Made by a program: the position numbers and the translations under genes. From contig NZ_LFNE01000004.1 in the NCBI RefSeq assembly GCF_001045455.1, forward strand, positions 345,059 through 409,058: a DNA stretch of 64,000 nucleotides, given 5' to 3'. The DNA comes from Chryseobacterium sp. FH2. GTDB taxonomy: Bacteria > Bacteroidota > Bacteroidia > Flavobacteriales > Weeksellaceae. The notes beneath the pieces were generated by a model. That model saw only the letters and a program-made list of their open reading frames with translations. It made no database searches and was not told where the DNA came from. Shown piece by piece: positions 28,658-37,502 of the stretch (position 1 is the stretch's first letter; the number at the start of each line of letters is the position of its first letter).

Positions 28658-29326
28658 TCATCTCAATTCTTTAATAATCTGAATGGAATTTGCTACAGTC
28701 TCTGTAATTTTTTCGTAATCATACTCTCCGTTTTCATTTTTCACAAACAACTGTGAACCCAAACCTACACAATAAGCTCCTGCTGAAATCCATTGTGAGA
28801 TATTTTCTTTTGTCGGTAAAACTCCACCTGTAGGCATAATGTTTGACCAAGGCATCGGACCTTTTACCGCTTTGATAAATTCCGGACCACCAACCTGTGT
28901 TGCAGGGAAAATCTTTACGATTTCAGCACCCAATTCTTCAGCATAGGAAATTTCAGAAACAGAACCGCAACCAGGCATCCATGAAATTTTCCTCCTGTTA
29001 CAAACCTTTGCTACATCGGGATTCAATGATGGGGCAACGATGAAATTTGTTCCGTTTTGAATGTATGAAGAAGCTGTTCCCGCATCAACGACAGAACCGA
29101 TTCCCAATATCATTTCAGGCAATTCTTTTATTGCATATTTCACCAATTCTGAAAAAACTTCGTGAGCGAAATCTCCTCTGTTGGTAAATTCAAAAACACG
29201 GGCACCGCCATCGTAGCAAGCCTTCAAAATTTTCTTGCAAATTTCTGCATCAGCATGATAAAATACAGGAACAATACCTGTTTGTTTCACTTTTAACGCA
29301 ACTTCTATACGGGTAAATCTTGCCAT
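28658..29326 (-). CDS. eda: KDPG aldolase (bifunctional 4-hydroxy-2-oxoglutarate / 2-keto-3-deoxy-6-phosphogluconate aldolase)
   Basis: Cleaves KDPG to pyruvate and glyceraldehyde-3-phosphate, the end point of both galacturonate and unsaturated uronate breakdown here. The start at 29326 (MARFTRIEVALKVKQTGIVP) is chosen because it lies two bases after the kdgK stop; the longer frame to 29392 would overlap kdgK and adds a basic tail not seen in the family. The 222-residue protein shows RGDFAHEVF, GIGSVVDAGTA, the Schiff-base lysine motif VKIFPATQVGG, and PTGGV. It is tightly coupled to kdgK. Confidence 0.94.
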   Translation of the reverse strand: MARFTRIEVALKVKQTGIVPVFYHADAEICKKILKACYDGGARVFEFTNRGDFAHEVFSELVKYAIKELPEMILGIGSVVDAGTASSYIQNGTNFIVAPSLNPDVAKVCNRRKISWMPGCGSVSEISYAEELGAEIVKIFPATQVGGPEFIKAVKGPMPWSNIMPTGGVLPTKENISQWISAGAYCVGLGSQLFVKNENGEYDYEKITETVANSIQIIKELR

Positions 29327-29328
29327 AT

Positions 29329-30336
29329 CTATCTTTTTATTCTTCCTCCTGAATTTCCGTTCATCACTTCCAGAATATCTTCTGCGCTGCAATAATTGAT
29401 ATCACCTAAAATAGTGTGTTTTACCGCACAGGCTGCATTGGCAAATTTCAATGCTTTTTCATCGTCGAAATTGATCAAACCATAAATCATACCTGCTGCA
29501 AAAGCATCACCAGTTCCGATTCTGTCGACTACAGGATTAATTTCCAGAAGCTCAGTTTCAAAATAATTGTCATTAACTAGAGCTCTTCCCTGTGTTTGTT
29601 GAGAACTTGCCGTAACGCCAATTCTTATTTTGTCGAAAATTTTATGAATAGAAGGAATTTGTTTTTTTAATTCTTTACAGGCTTCGATGAAACCTTCTTT
29701 ATCTGAGTAAAACTGAGTTTCTAGAATTTCATTGATTTCATTTACTCCACCTATGAAAATCGTTGAGTAAGAAACCAATTCTTTTAGCACTTCATTCCCG
29801 TTTTTACCGTATTTCCAAAGGTTAGAACGATAGGCAGGATCGGTTGTGATTTCAATCCCCATTTCACGGGCTGTTTGCAAACCTTCTTTCAAAGTTTCAT
29901 AAGCCGATCCGGAAATTCCCGGGCTAATGCCTGTCCAGTGAAAATATTTGCAGCCTTCGAGAGCTTTTTTCCAGTCGATTTGTGCAGATTTAATATTTGC
30001 AAAAGAACCGTTTAATCTGTTATAAGCAATTCTGCTGGCACGGACTGATGAACCCACCTCCAAAAAGTATAAGCCTAAAGGATACTCATTTTTATTAATG
30101 AAAGTCGTATCAATCCCAAAACTTTTAATAAAAGAAACCGCCGATTCACCCACAAAATCATCGGAAACACTGCTGATATGTCTCACGTCACAACCCATTG
30201 TTGCCAAAGAAGATGCTACATTAAGCTCTGTACCACCGAAAAAGAATTCCATTTCGTGGCTCTGCTTCATGGTTCTGTTTCCTGGTGGCGAAAGCCGCAT
30301 AATAACTTCTCCGAATGTGACTATTTTACTGCTCAT
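29329..30336 (-). CDS. kdgK: 2-keto-3-deoxygluconate kinase KdgK
   Basis: Phosphorylates KDG to KDPG using ATP; KDG arrives from both UxaA and KduD. The 335-residue protein is a PfkB/ribokinase-family kinase: MSSKIVTFGEVIMRLSPPG at the start, FFGGTELNVASSLATMG near 32, and the PfkB signature with the catalytic Asp in VVDRIGTGDAFAAGMIYGL near 276. Length is typical. It leads the kdgK-eda pair, 199 bp after uxaC; that gap contains repeat copy C, so the pair may be made at a different level from the genes before it. Confidence 0.94.
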   Translation of the reverse strand: MSSKIVTFGEVIMRLSPPGNRTMKQSHEMEFFFGGTELNVASSLATMGCDVRHISSVSDDFVGESAVSFIKSFGIDTTFINKNEYPLGLYFLEVGSSVRASRIAYNRLNGSFANIKSAQIDWKKALEGCKYFHWTGISPGISGSAYETLKEGLQTAREMGIEITTDPAYRSNLWKYGKNGNEVLKELVSYSTIFIGGVNEINEILETQFYSDKEGFIEACKELKKQIPSIHKIFDKIRIGVTASSQQTQGRALVNDNYFETELLEINPVVDRIGTGDAFAAGMIYGLINFDDEKALKFANAACAVKHTILGDINYCSAEDILEVMNGNSGGRIKR

Positions 30337-30392
30337 GGTTTTAAATGATCCTCTTTTAAATTTTAAGACAATGTCTTTATTTAATTATTTAG

Positions 30393-30491
30393 CCATTAAG
30401 ATTTTAATTAAGATAAGCTCTGCTTTAAGTTTATTAAAATATCAATTTGATTTTCTTTAATTAATCTTAACATCTTACATTTTCTTGATGG
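30393..30491. repeat. Long imperfect inverted repeat, CCATTAAGG family, copy C
   Basis: It opens CCATTAAGATTTTAATTAAG and closes CTTAATT-like sequence with TTTTCTTGATGG. The reverse complement of the right arm (CCATCAAGAAAATG and TTAAGATTAATTAA) aligns with the left arm. It lies between uxaC and kdgK inside the operon, and shares its ATCAATTTGAT core (30441-30451) with copy B. Confidence 0.6.
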
Positions 30492-30535
30492 TTTACATTG
30501 TCAATTATATTAATTTTAATTTTTCAATTTATATT

Positions 30536-31933
30536 TTAAAAATCGAAATAATTTTTAGCATTATGATAACAAATATCTGAAATTGTTTTCCCAATCAGCT
30601 CAATATCATCAGGTAATTCACCATTTTTCATTTCTTCACCGAAAAGATTACACAAAACTCTTCTGAAGTATTCATGTCTCGGGTAAGAAAGGAAACTCCT
30701 GGAATCCGTCAACATTCCAACGAAACAGCTTATTAATCCCATATTTGAAAGAGCATTCATCTGCTTAATCATTCCATCTTTTTGGTCTAAAAACCACCAT
30801 CCGGAACCGAACTGCACTTTTCCTTTGATGCTGCCGTCGTTGAAATTTCCAATCATGGTTGCGAAAATTTCGTTGTCGGCAGGATTTAAGTTATATAAAA
30901 TTGTTTTAGTTAATTTATCCTTTCCGTCCAGCGTGTTTAACAATTTAGACAGAGTTTCAGCCTGAACGAAGTCACCGATAGAATCCCAACCGGTATCGGG
31001 ACCCAGAATTCTGTGCATTCTTTCATTATTATTTCTCAATGCTCCCAAATGGAACTGCTGAACCCAACCGTATTTGTGGTAAGCTTCGCCTAAGAATAAT
31101 AAAATCGCTGTTTTGAATTGGTTTACCTGCTTTTCAGCAATCACTTTTCCTGAGATTTTATCATTGAAAATAGCATCAACTTCTGCTTCTGTGAATTCTT
31201 CGAAAGAAATATTATTCAATCCGTGATCACATAATCTGCATCCGTTTTCGTGGAAATATTCAATTCTTTTAATTAACGCATCGCATAAAGTTTGATAAGA
31301 ATTAATTTCAATTCCGGCTGATTCGCCTAATTTTGAAATATAATCGGCAAAGTTGTGATTTTCAATTAAAATTGCTTTATCAGGACGGAAGGCTGTACTT
31401 ACTTTGATGCTGAAATCACTTTTCGCCAAATCCTGATGATAATTCAAAATATCTGTAGGGTCTTCCGTTGTACACAGAGATTCTACATTCATCATTTTTA
31501 ATAATCCTCTTGTCGATTTTTCAGGAGTCTGAAGCTGAGCCGTAATGTTTTCGTAAATTTCTGATGCATTGTCTTCATTCAATAATTCATCGATTCCGAA
31601 ATATCTTTTTAATTCTAAATGAGTCCAGTGATACAAAGGATTTCTTAATGTATACGGAACTGTTTTTGCCCAGGCTTCAAATTTTTCTTTATCTGAAGCG
31701 TCTCCCGTGATGAATTTTTCATTTACACCCAATGTGCGCATTGCCCTCCATTTGTAATGGTCACCCGCAATCCAAACCTTCGAGATATTTTCGAAAACCG
31801 TATCTTCTGCAATATCTTTAGGAATCAGATGATTATGATAATCAATGATCGGTTGTTTTTCCGCATACCTGAAATATAATTCTTCGGCGTATTTATTTTG
31901 TAATAAAAAGTTATCTGTAATAAAAGGTTTCAT
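30536..31933 (-). CDS. uxaC: Glucuronate/galacturonate isomerase UxaC
   Basis: Cytoplasmic isomerase converting D-galacturonate to D-tagaturonate, the entry step for monomeric galacturonate. The 465-residue protein belongs to the amidohydrolase superfamily: metal-binding PIIDYHNHLIPKDI near 29, IWVAGDHYKWRAMRTLGV-type segment near 53, TEDPTDILNYHQ near 155, HLGALRNNNERM near 296 and GMLTDSRSFLSYPRHEYFRR near 419. Length fits UxaC closely. It starts 18 bp after kduD in the same direction, and a 199-bp gap follows before kdgK. Confidence 0.96.
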   Translation of the reverse strand: MKPFITDNFLLQNKYAEELYFRYAEKQPIIDYHNHLIPKDIAEDTVFENISKVWIAGDHYKWRAMRTLGVNEKFITGDASDKEKFEAWAKTVPYTLRNPLYHWTHLELKRYFGIDELLNEDNASEIYENITAQLQTPEKSTRGLLKMMNVESLCTTEDPTDILNYHQDLAKSDFSIKVSTAFRPDKAILIENHNFADYISKLGESAGIEINSYQTLCDALIKRIEYFHENGCRLCDHGLNNISFEEFTEAEVDAIFNDKISGKVIAEKQVNQFKTAILLFLGEAYHKYGWVQQFHLGALRNNNERMHRILGPDTGWDSIGDFVQAETLSKLLNTLDGKDKLTKTILYNLNPADNEIFATMIGNFNDGSIKGKVQFGSGWWFLDQKDGMIKQMNALSNMGLISCFVGMLTDSRSFLSYPRHEYFRRVLCNLFGEEMKNGELPDDIELIGKTISDICYHNAKNYFDF

Positions 31934-31951
31934 TTTAGTCTAATTCTGTTG

Positions 31952-32734
31952 TTACTCATTAGCAGGTTTCCCGATGGTTGCCAAAATTCCGCCATCAACG
32001 TAAATAATTTGCCCGTTGATAAATTTACTTGCATCAGAAGCTAAAAAAATAGCTGTTCCGGCAAGATCCTCCGGATTTCCCCATCTCCCTTCCGGAGTTC
32101 TACTAATGATAAAATCATTGAAAGGATTTCCGTCCACTCTGATAGGTTCTGTCTGAGAAGTTGCAAAATATCCGGGACCGATTCCATTCACCTGAATATT
32201 ATGCTTTGCCCATTCTGTTGCCAGATTTTTGGTGAGCATCTTCAGACCGCCTTTTGCTGATGCGTAAGCAACTACATTGTCCCGGCCCAGCTCACTCATC
32301 ATAGAGCAGATGTTGATGATCTTGCCTGATTTTCTTTTAATCATATGTCTGCCTACCAATTTTGACATAATAAAAGGTCCGGTAAGGTCTACATCGATTA
32401 CTTTTCTAAAGTCTTCTACTTCCATATCAATCGCCGGAATACGTTTGATGATTCCTGCATTATTGACAAGAATGTCTATTTTTCCGTGAGCAGCTTCCAT
32501 GAGAGCTACTTTTTGAGCAGCTTCCAATTCATCTGTCACATCAAAAAGATAGCCGGTCGCTTTATATCCTTTTTCATGATAATAGTTTAAAGCTTCCTCT
32601 AATTTTGATGGAGTCGTACTTGTGATAGCCAGCTCAGCTCCTGCAGCGGCAAGACCTTCTGCCATTGCCATTCCTAATCCGTGAGTACCTCCTGTTACGA
32701 CAGCTACTTTACCGGATAAATCAAATAAATTCAT
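31952..32734 (-). CDS. kduD: 2-keto-3-deoxygluconate oxidoreductase KduD (short-chain dehydrogenase)
   Basis: Reduces 3-deoxy-D-glycero-2,5-hexodiulosonate to KDG, following KduI in unsaturated uronate breakdown. The 260-residue protein is a classical short-chain dehydrogenase: cofactor loop GKVAVVTGGTHGLGMAMAEG, NNAG near 91, the YASAKGG catalytic Tyr-Lys pair near 156, and a C-terminal INGQIIYVDGGILATIG. Family alone would be vague; the eight-base gap to kduI and the uronate operon make KduD the best call. Confidence 0.92.
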   Translation of the reverse strand: MNLFDLSGKVAVVTGGTHGLGMAMAEGLAAAGAELAITSTTPSKLEEALNYYHEKGYKATGYLFDVTDELEAAQKVALMEAAHGKIDILVNNAGIIKRIPAIDMEVEDFRKVIDVDLTGPFIMSKLVGRHMIKRKSGKIINICSMMSELGRDNVVAYASAKGGLKMLTKNLATEWAKHNIQVNGIGPGYFATSQTEPIRVDGNPFNDFIISRTPEGRWGNPEDLAGTAIFLASDASKFINGQIIYVDGGILATIGKPANE

Positions 32735-32742
32735 TAGAAAAA

Positions 32743-33579
32743 TTACTTTAGTTCGTTAGTTTTGATACCGTCCATATCGCCGTAGTCCATATTTTCTCCG
32801 GCCATACCCCAGATAAAAGTATAATTAGAAGTTCCTGCTCCTGAGTGAATAGACCATTCCGGTGACAATACAGCCTGCCTGTTTGTCATAAAAATGTGAC
32901 GCGTTTCATCAGGCTGCCCCATGAAATGACTTACTGTTTGCCCGTCTTTCAGGTCAAAATAGAAATACGCTTCCATTCTTCTGGTGTGAGTATGTGCAGG
33001 CATTGTGTTCCAAACACTTCCCGGATGAAGTTCTGTCATTCCCATTTGGAGCTGACAGGTCTCAAGCACGGAATTTACAATCAGTTTGTTAATTGTACGC
33101 TTGTTTGCATATTTTTCTTCACCCAATTCTACAATTTCGGCTTCGTTTTTAGTGATTTTTTTAGTCGGATAAGTATGATGCGCAGGAGCTGAGTTGATAT
33201 AAAAATATGGTTGTGCATCATTATTTTTTTCAAAAACTACTTCTTTAGCACCTTTTCCGATGTATAAAGCTTCTTTGTTACCAAGCTCGTATACTTCGCC
33301 GTCTACTGTTACTTTTCCTGCACTACCAACGTTAATGATTCCTAACTCTCTTCTGTCAAGAAAATGCCGGGCTTTCAAATCGTCTGTCGGTTCCAGTTTT
33401 AAGGCTTTCGTTGAAGGCATTACTCCTCCTACAATCAACCTGTCGTACATAGAATAGACTAATTTTATTTTATCCTCATTAAATAAATCATTGATTAGAA
33501 ACTCCCTCCTAAGATCTTCAGTGGTATACTTTTTTACATCTTCAGGATGATGGGCGTAACGAAATTCTGATTGTGCCAT
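32743..33579 (-). CDS. kduI: 5-keto-4-deoxyuronate isomerase KduI
   Basis: Isomerises 4-deoxy-L-threo-5-hexosulose uronate, the product of lyase and GH105 action, to 3-deoxy-D-glycero-2,5-hexodiulosonate. The 278-residue protein starts SEFRYAHHPEDVKKYTTEDL and has the zinc-binding cupin motif MPAHTHTRRMEAYFYFDL near 196, then QPDETRHIFMTNRQAVLSPEWSIHSGAG, all typical of KduI. It is the first gene of the uronate operon, and a candidate LacI-type operator lies 57 bp before its ATG. Confidence 0.96.
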   Translation of the reverse strand: MAQSEFRYAHHPEDVKKYTTEDLRREFLINDLFNEDKIKLVYSMYDRLIVGGVMPSTKALKLEPTDDLKARHFLDRRELGIINVGSAGKVTVDGEVYELGNKEALYIGKGAKEVVFEKNNDAQPYFYINSAPAHHTYPTKKITKNEAEIVELGEEKYANKRTINKLIVNSVLETCQLQMGMTELHPGSVWNTMPAHTHTRRMEAYFYFDLKDGQTVSHFMGQPDETRHIFMTNRQAVLSPEWSIHSGAGTSNYTFIWGMAGENMDYGDMDGIKTNELK

Positions 33580-33635
33580 ACTCTCTATTTTTATACTTTA
33601 CTTTTTGCGGTTTTATCAAAACCTGTTAAATATTG

Positions 33636-33649
33636 CGTAATCGATTGCA
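33636..33649. promoter_or_regulatory. Candidate LacI-family operator, site 3 (kduI operon)
   Basis: CGTAATCGATTGCA differs from TGCAATCGATTGCA at two bases, with the core AATCGATT intact. It lies 57 bp upstream of the kduI ATG. Confidence 0.55.
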
Positions 33650-34321
33650 TAAAATTACACTAAAATTTAATAGAATACTTATGGGATAAATATATAATTA
33701 ATCTTCAATTAGTTAACAAAAAATTAATTTTAATTTATAAAAACTTGATTTACAGATAAATAAAATTAAAAAAACCAGAAAATATCAGAAAATATTGTTG
33801 AAATTTAAGAATTAAAATTAACCAAAAGTTAACCTTAAACTGAACTTAGAAATAAAATCATGCCAAAATAAAACAGTAAAACAGTCAATAACAATTCTAT
33901 AAAAATAACTGATTTTCTATCTATATACTGTATATATTATGGTTAATCTTTATTAATAAAAAAAACAGGTTAAAATTTTGAGTACAAAAAGATGACAAAA
34001 ATCAGTAAAAGAGCAAAAATTTTGTTCTTGAATATCAATTTGGGGATTTTCTTAGCTTAAAATTTGAGTAATTTTCAAAGAATTTTTAAGTTTTGAAATG
34101 TTAAACAATAAAAAATATCAAGAAATTTTATCTGTTATAAAATTTATTAAACAACAAAATAAATATTTAATTATCAACAATTTAAATAAAACAAACTACC
34201 AATTGTTGTATAAAATTTAATATATTAAACAATCAAATTAATGAAAAAATAATATTTTTTTCTTTGTGTATTGAAAAATAATATTAGTTTAGAAGCCAAG
34301 ATATTTTATTATGAAAAATTA

Positions 34322-34335
34322 CGCAATCGATTGCA
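34322..34335. promoter_or_regulatory. Candidate LacI-family operator, site 4 (second susC operon)
   Basis: CGCAATCGATTGCA is a near-perfect palindrome differing from TGCAATCGATTGCA only at its first base. It lies 127 bp upstream of the susC ATG. Confidence 0.6.
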
Positions 34336-34461
34336 CTACAAAAAGCGTAAAACTTTCAAAAATATTTTCCACTAAAATCAAATAGAATACTTAAAAATCC
34401 ACAAAAACAAAAACGATTGAAAAAAACTTTCAACCAAGAATTAAAACTATAAGGATACAAA

Positions 34462-37400
34462 ATGGATAAAAGAGTACAATCAATAAAGTGGTTATATTTA
34501 ACTGTCTTTCTACTTCCTGTCCTTGCTATGGCTCAAGAAAAAGAAACGAAAAAGGAAAAGGAAACCAAAATTGATGAAGTAGTTTTGGTAGGATATACCA
34601 AAGTTTCGAAAGCCGATGTTACCAACGCTGTAGGTTCAGTGAAAGCTGAAGATATGAAGGATATGCCTGTAAACAGTGCTGCGGAGGCAATCCAGGGAAG
34701 AGTGGCCGGTGTACAAATCACAGCCAGCGAAGGCTCTCCAGGAGCCGAAGTGGAAATCAAAGTGAGAGGTGGAACTTCTATCACACAGAGTAACGCTCCT
34801 TTATATATCGTAGACGGAATCCAGATGGATAATGCACTATCTGTCTTATCTCCGAAAGAAATTGAATCAATTGAGGTATTGAAAGATGCCGCTTCTACAT
34901 CTATCTACGGGGCGCGGGGTGCAAACGGAGTTGTTTTGATAACGACGAAAGGCGGTCGTAAAAAAATGGCGACAACTATCAACTATAGTGGTTATACCGG
35001 GGTAAGAAAAATTATGAATACTCTTTCTGTATTAAGACCTTTAGAATTTGTAGATTATCAGCGTGAACTTTATTATAAAAATAATGACGCAACAGATGCT
35101 ACAACTTTTACCACAAGATATGGGGATCCCAAATTAATCGGTGAAAAATACGGTTCTGTGAAAAACAGAAACTGGCAGGATGAGCTTTTCGGAAAAGAAG
35201 CATTCAACTTTACACATAACGTAAGTATCATAGGAGGTTCCGATAAATCCTCATTTGCATTGACTCTAAACCATGTGGAAGAAGCAGGAATTATGCTCGG
35301 GTCAGGGTTCAAGAGGAGCATGGCCAATTTTAAGTATGATTTTGATATCAGCAAAAAATTGAAAATGGGTATCAATGCAAGATATGGAAGACAGCTTATC
35401 ACCGGAGCCGGAACTTCTGCTACAGGTTCTCAGGGAACAAACAGGTTGAGGAATGCCGTAAGATATCAACCCTTTGAAGGTGGAAGTAATGTTCCTGTAG
35501 ATGATTTCGATCCTGATTACGCACAAAACACCAATCTTGTGAACCCTATCCTTTTGAATCAAGATGAAGTAAAGGACAACCGCACAAATGATTTATTATT
35601 AAATGCATATCTAAATTATAATATTACAAAAGATTTGACATTTAGATCAATAATTGGGTATGTACAAAAAGATAATGCTGTAAATCAGTTCTGGGGAATG
35701 GTTACCAACGATGCAAGAGCCAATAGTGCAATGCCAATCGTACAATTGACAAGATCTCAGACAAGAAGAATCACCAATACCAATACATTAAATTACACCA
35801 AGAAATTTGGAAGGCATAAACTAGATTTATTGTTGGGTGAAGAAACTGTCCAAACAGACGGAGAATCCTCAAGCACTTATGTAAAGTATTTGCCTGTCTC
35901 TATCACAGCTCAGGAAGCTTTTGCTAATATTCAGGCTGCGATTCCACCGGATGGATTGCTACAGGATGCACCCAGAACAGCGGCTTTAGCTCCGGATAGA
36001 TTGGTTTCGTTCTTTGGTAGAGCCAATTATATTTTTGAAAATAAATATATCGCAACTTTATCAATAAGAACAGACGGTACCAACGTTTTTGCGCCGGAAA
36101 ACAGATGGGGAACCTTCCCTGCCCTTTCATTGGCCTGGAAATTAAAACAGGAAAACTTTCTTAAAGACAAAGAATGGTTAGAAGAGCTTAAACTTCGTTT
36201 CGGATATGGTTTAGCAGGAAATAACAGGATTCCGGCATATCTGTATGATACATTCTTCACAACTTCTACCGATTTCGGATATACTTTCCAGACCGGTGTG
36301 ACTCCGGGCGCAACTACCGGAAACACCATGAGAAATCCGAACGTAAAATGGGAGGCCACGGTTTCTAAAAATTTAGGGATTGATTTCGGATTCTTCAACG
36401 GAAGATTGTACGGCAGTGTAGACGGATATATTACAGATACAAAAGATCTTTTGATTTTAGCTAAAATTCCTCAGACTTCAGGATATGAATATCAATATCA
36501 AAACTCCGGAAAAACTCAGAATAAAGGTATTGAGGTAACATTAGGAGGACTTATTGTAAACAAAGAAAATTTCACTTGGAAAGCTGACTTCAACATTTCT
36601 GCCAACAGAAATATGATCAAAAGCTTAGGAGGTTCCAATGCTTCTGCAGCCAGCGATTACTATCTTGCAGCTTCAGGGTGGGTCAACAGTTTATATGATT
36701 TTATCGTAAAAGTTGGAAACCCAATCGGAACTTATTACGGATATGTAACTGAAGGAAGATATGAGCTTAATGATTTTGATTTTAATCCAACGACCCAAGC
36801 TTATACATTGAAATCCGGGGTGCCCAATGCCAGCGCTGTTGCAAACGGTTCAAAGCCAATTCAGCCAGGAGATCTTAAATTAAAAGATCTTAATGGAGAC
36901 GGGCAAATCACTATCGAAGATCAAACTGAGCTAGGAAGCGCCCAACCGAAATTCTTCGGAGGTTTCAGCCAGACTTTCCGTTATAAAAACTGGGATATGA
37001 GCTTATTCTTCAACTTCTCTGTTGGAAACAAGGTTTATAATGCAAACAAAATAGAGTTCACAACCCAATATCAATATAGAGACAACAACATGTTGGGTGA
37101 AGTTGCCGACAGATGGAGATGGTATGATGCAAGCGGAACAAAAATAACAGATCCAACAGCACTTGCCGCTATGAATGCAAACACGACAATGTGGACCCCT
37201 CCGCAGGGAAACTACATTTTGCATTCTTATGCCATTGAAGACGGCTCTTTCTTAAGATTAAACAATCTTACCATTGGTTATACCCTTCCCAAAGGAGCTT
37301 TAGAAAGTGCTTTCGTCAAAAATTTGAGAATTTATGCTACTGTGAATAACGTATTTACTATCACCAAATATTCAGGATACGATCCTGAAGCAAGTACGAG

Positions 37401-37485
37401 AAGAAACCCTCTTACTCCAGGTGTAGATTACGCAGCATATCCTCGTAGCAGATTTATTTTAACAGGAGTTGATATCACCTTTTAA
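34462..37485 (+). CDS. SusC/RagA-family TonB-dependent transporter (homogalacturonan locus), lacking the N-terminal carboxypeptidase-like domain
   Basis: Outer-membrane channel for pectic oligosaccharides. The 1007-residue protein has a signal peptide ending near AMAQ, then a short charged linker (EKETKKEKETK), a TonB-box-like IDEVVLVGYTKV, the plug with GRVAGVQIT and VKVRGGTSI-like IKVRGGTSIT, and the SusC signature IESIEVLKDAASTSIYGARG. The barrel ends in RFILTGVDITF. Unlike the first SusC, the 75-residue carboxypeptidase-D-like domain is absent. The partner susD follows after 17 bp. It opens the plus-strand enzyme cluster and is preceded by a candidate LacI-type operator. Confidence 0.95.
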   Translation: MDKRVQSIKWLYLTVFLLPVLAMAQEKETKKEKETKIDEVVLVGYTKVSKADVTNAVGSVKAEDMKDMPVNSAAEAIQGRVAGVQITASEGSPGAEVEIKVRGGTSITQSNAPLYIVDGIQMDNALSVLSPKEIESIEVLKDAASTSIYGARGANGVVLITTKGGRKKMATTINYSGYTGVRKIMNTLSVLRPLEFVDYQRELYYKNNDATDATTFTTRYGDPKLIGEKYGSVKNRNWQDELFGKEAFNFTHNVSIIGGSDKSSFALTLNHVEEAGIMLGSGFKRSMANFKYDFDISKKLKMGINARYGRQLITGAGTSATGSQGTNRLRNAVRYQPFEGGSNVPVDDFDPDYAQNTNLVNPILLNQDEVKDNRTNDLLLNAYLNYNITKDLTFRSIIGYVQKDNAVNQFWGMVTNDARANSAMPIVQLTRSQTRRITNTNTLNYTKKFGRHKLDLLLGEETVQTDGESSSTYVKYLPVSITAQEAFANIQAAIPPDGLLQDAPRTAALAPDRLVSFFGRANYIFENKYIATLSIRTDGTNVFAPENRWGTFPALSLAWKLKQENFLKDKEWLEELKLRFGYGLAGNNRIPAYLYDTFFTTSTDFGYTFQTGVTPGATTGNTMRNPNVKWEATVSKNLGIDFGFFNGRLYGSVDGYITDTKDLLILAKIPQTSGYEYQYQNSGKTQNKGIEVTLGGLIVNKENFTWKADFNISANRNMIKSLGGSNASAASDYYLAASGWVNSLYDFIVKVGNPIGTYYGYVTEGRYELNDFDFNPTTQAYTLKSGVPNASAVANGSKPIQPGDLKLKDLNGDGQITIEDQTELGSAQPKFFGGFSQTFRYKNWDMSLFFNFSVGNKVYNANKIEFTTQYQYRDNNMLGEVADRWRWYDASGTKITDPTALAAMNANTTMWTPPQGNYILHSYAIEDGSFLRLNNLTIGYTLPKGALESAFVKNLRIYATVNNVFTITKYSGYDPEASTRRNPLTPGVDYAAYPRSRFILTGVDITF

Positions 37486-37502
37486 TTCAACAAAAAATAG
37501 AA

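Larger units (their letters stand above)
33580..34461. other. 882-bp divergent control region between kduI and the second susC
   Basis: No reading frame of note is present; the sequence is very AT-rich. A LacI-type palindrome lies near each end (33636 and 34322), each facing one of the two divergent operons. The middle shows many A/T tracts and no other clear symmetry. The spacing, over 650 bp between the two palindromes, would allow looping by a tetrameric LacI-family protein, which is inference. Confidence 0.6.

Noticed and set aside
29327..29392. N-terminal extension of the KDPG aldolase frame
   Set aside because: It overlaps kdgK and adds a basic tail (MQRRRYSGSDERKFRRKNK) absent from the family; the ATG at 29326 fits better.
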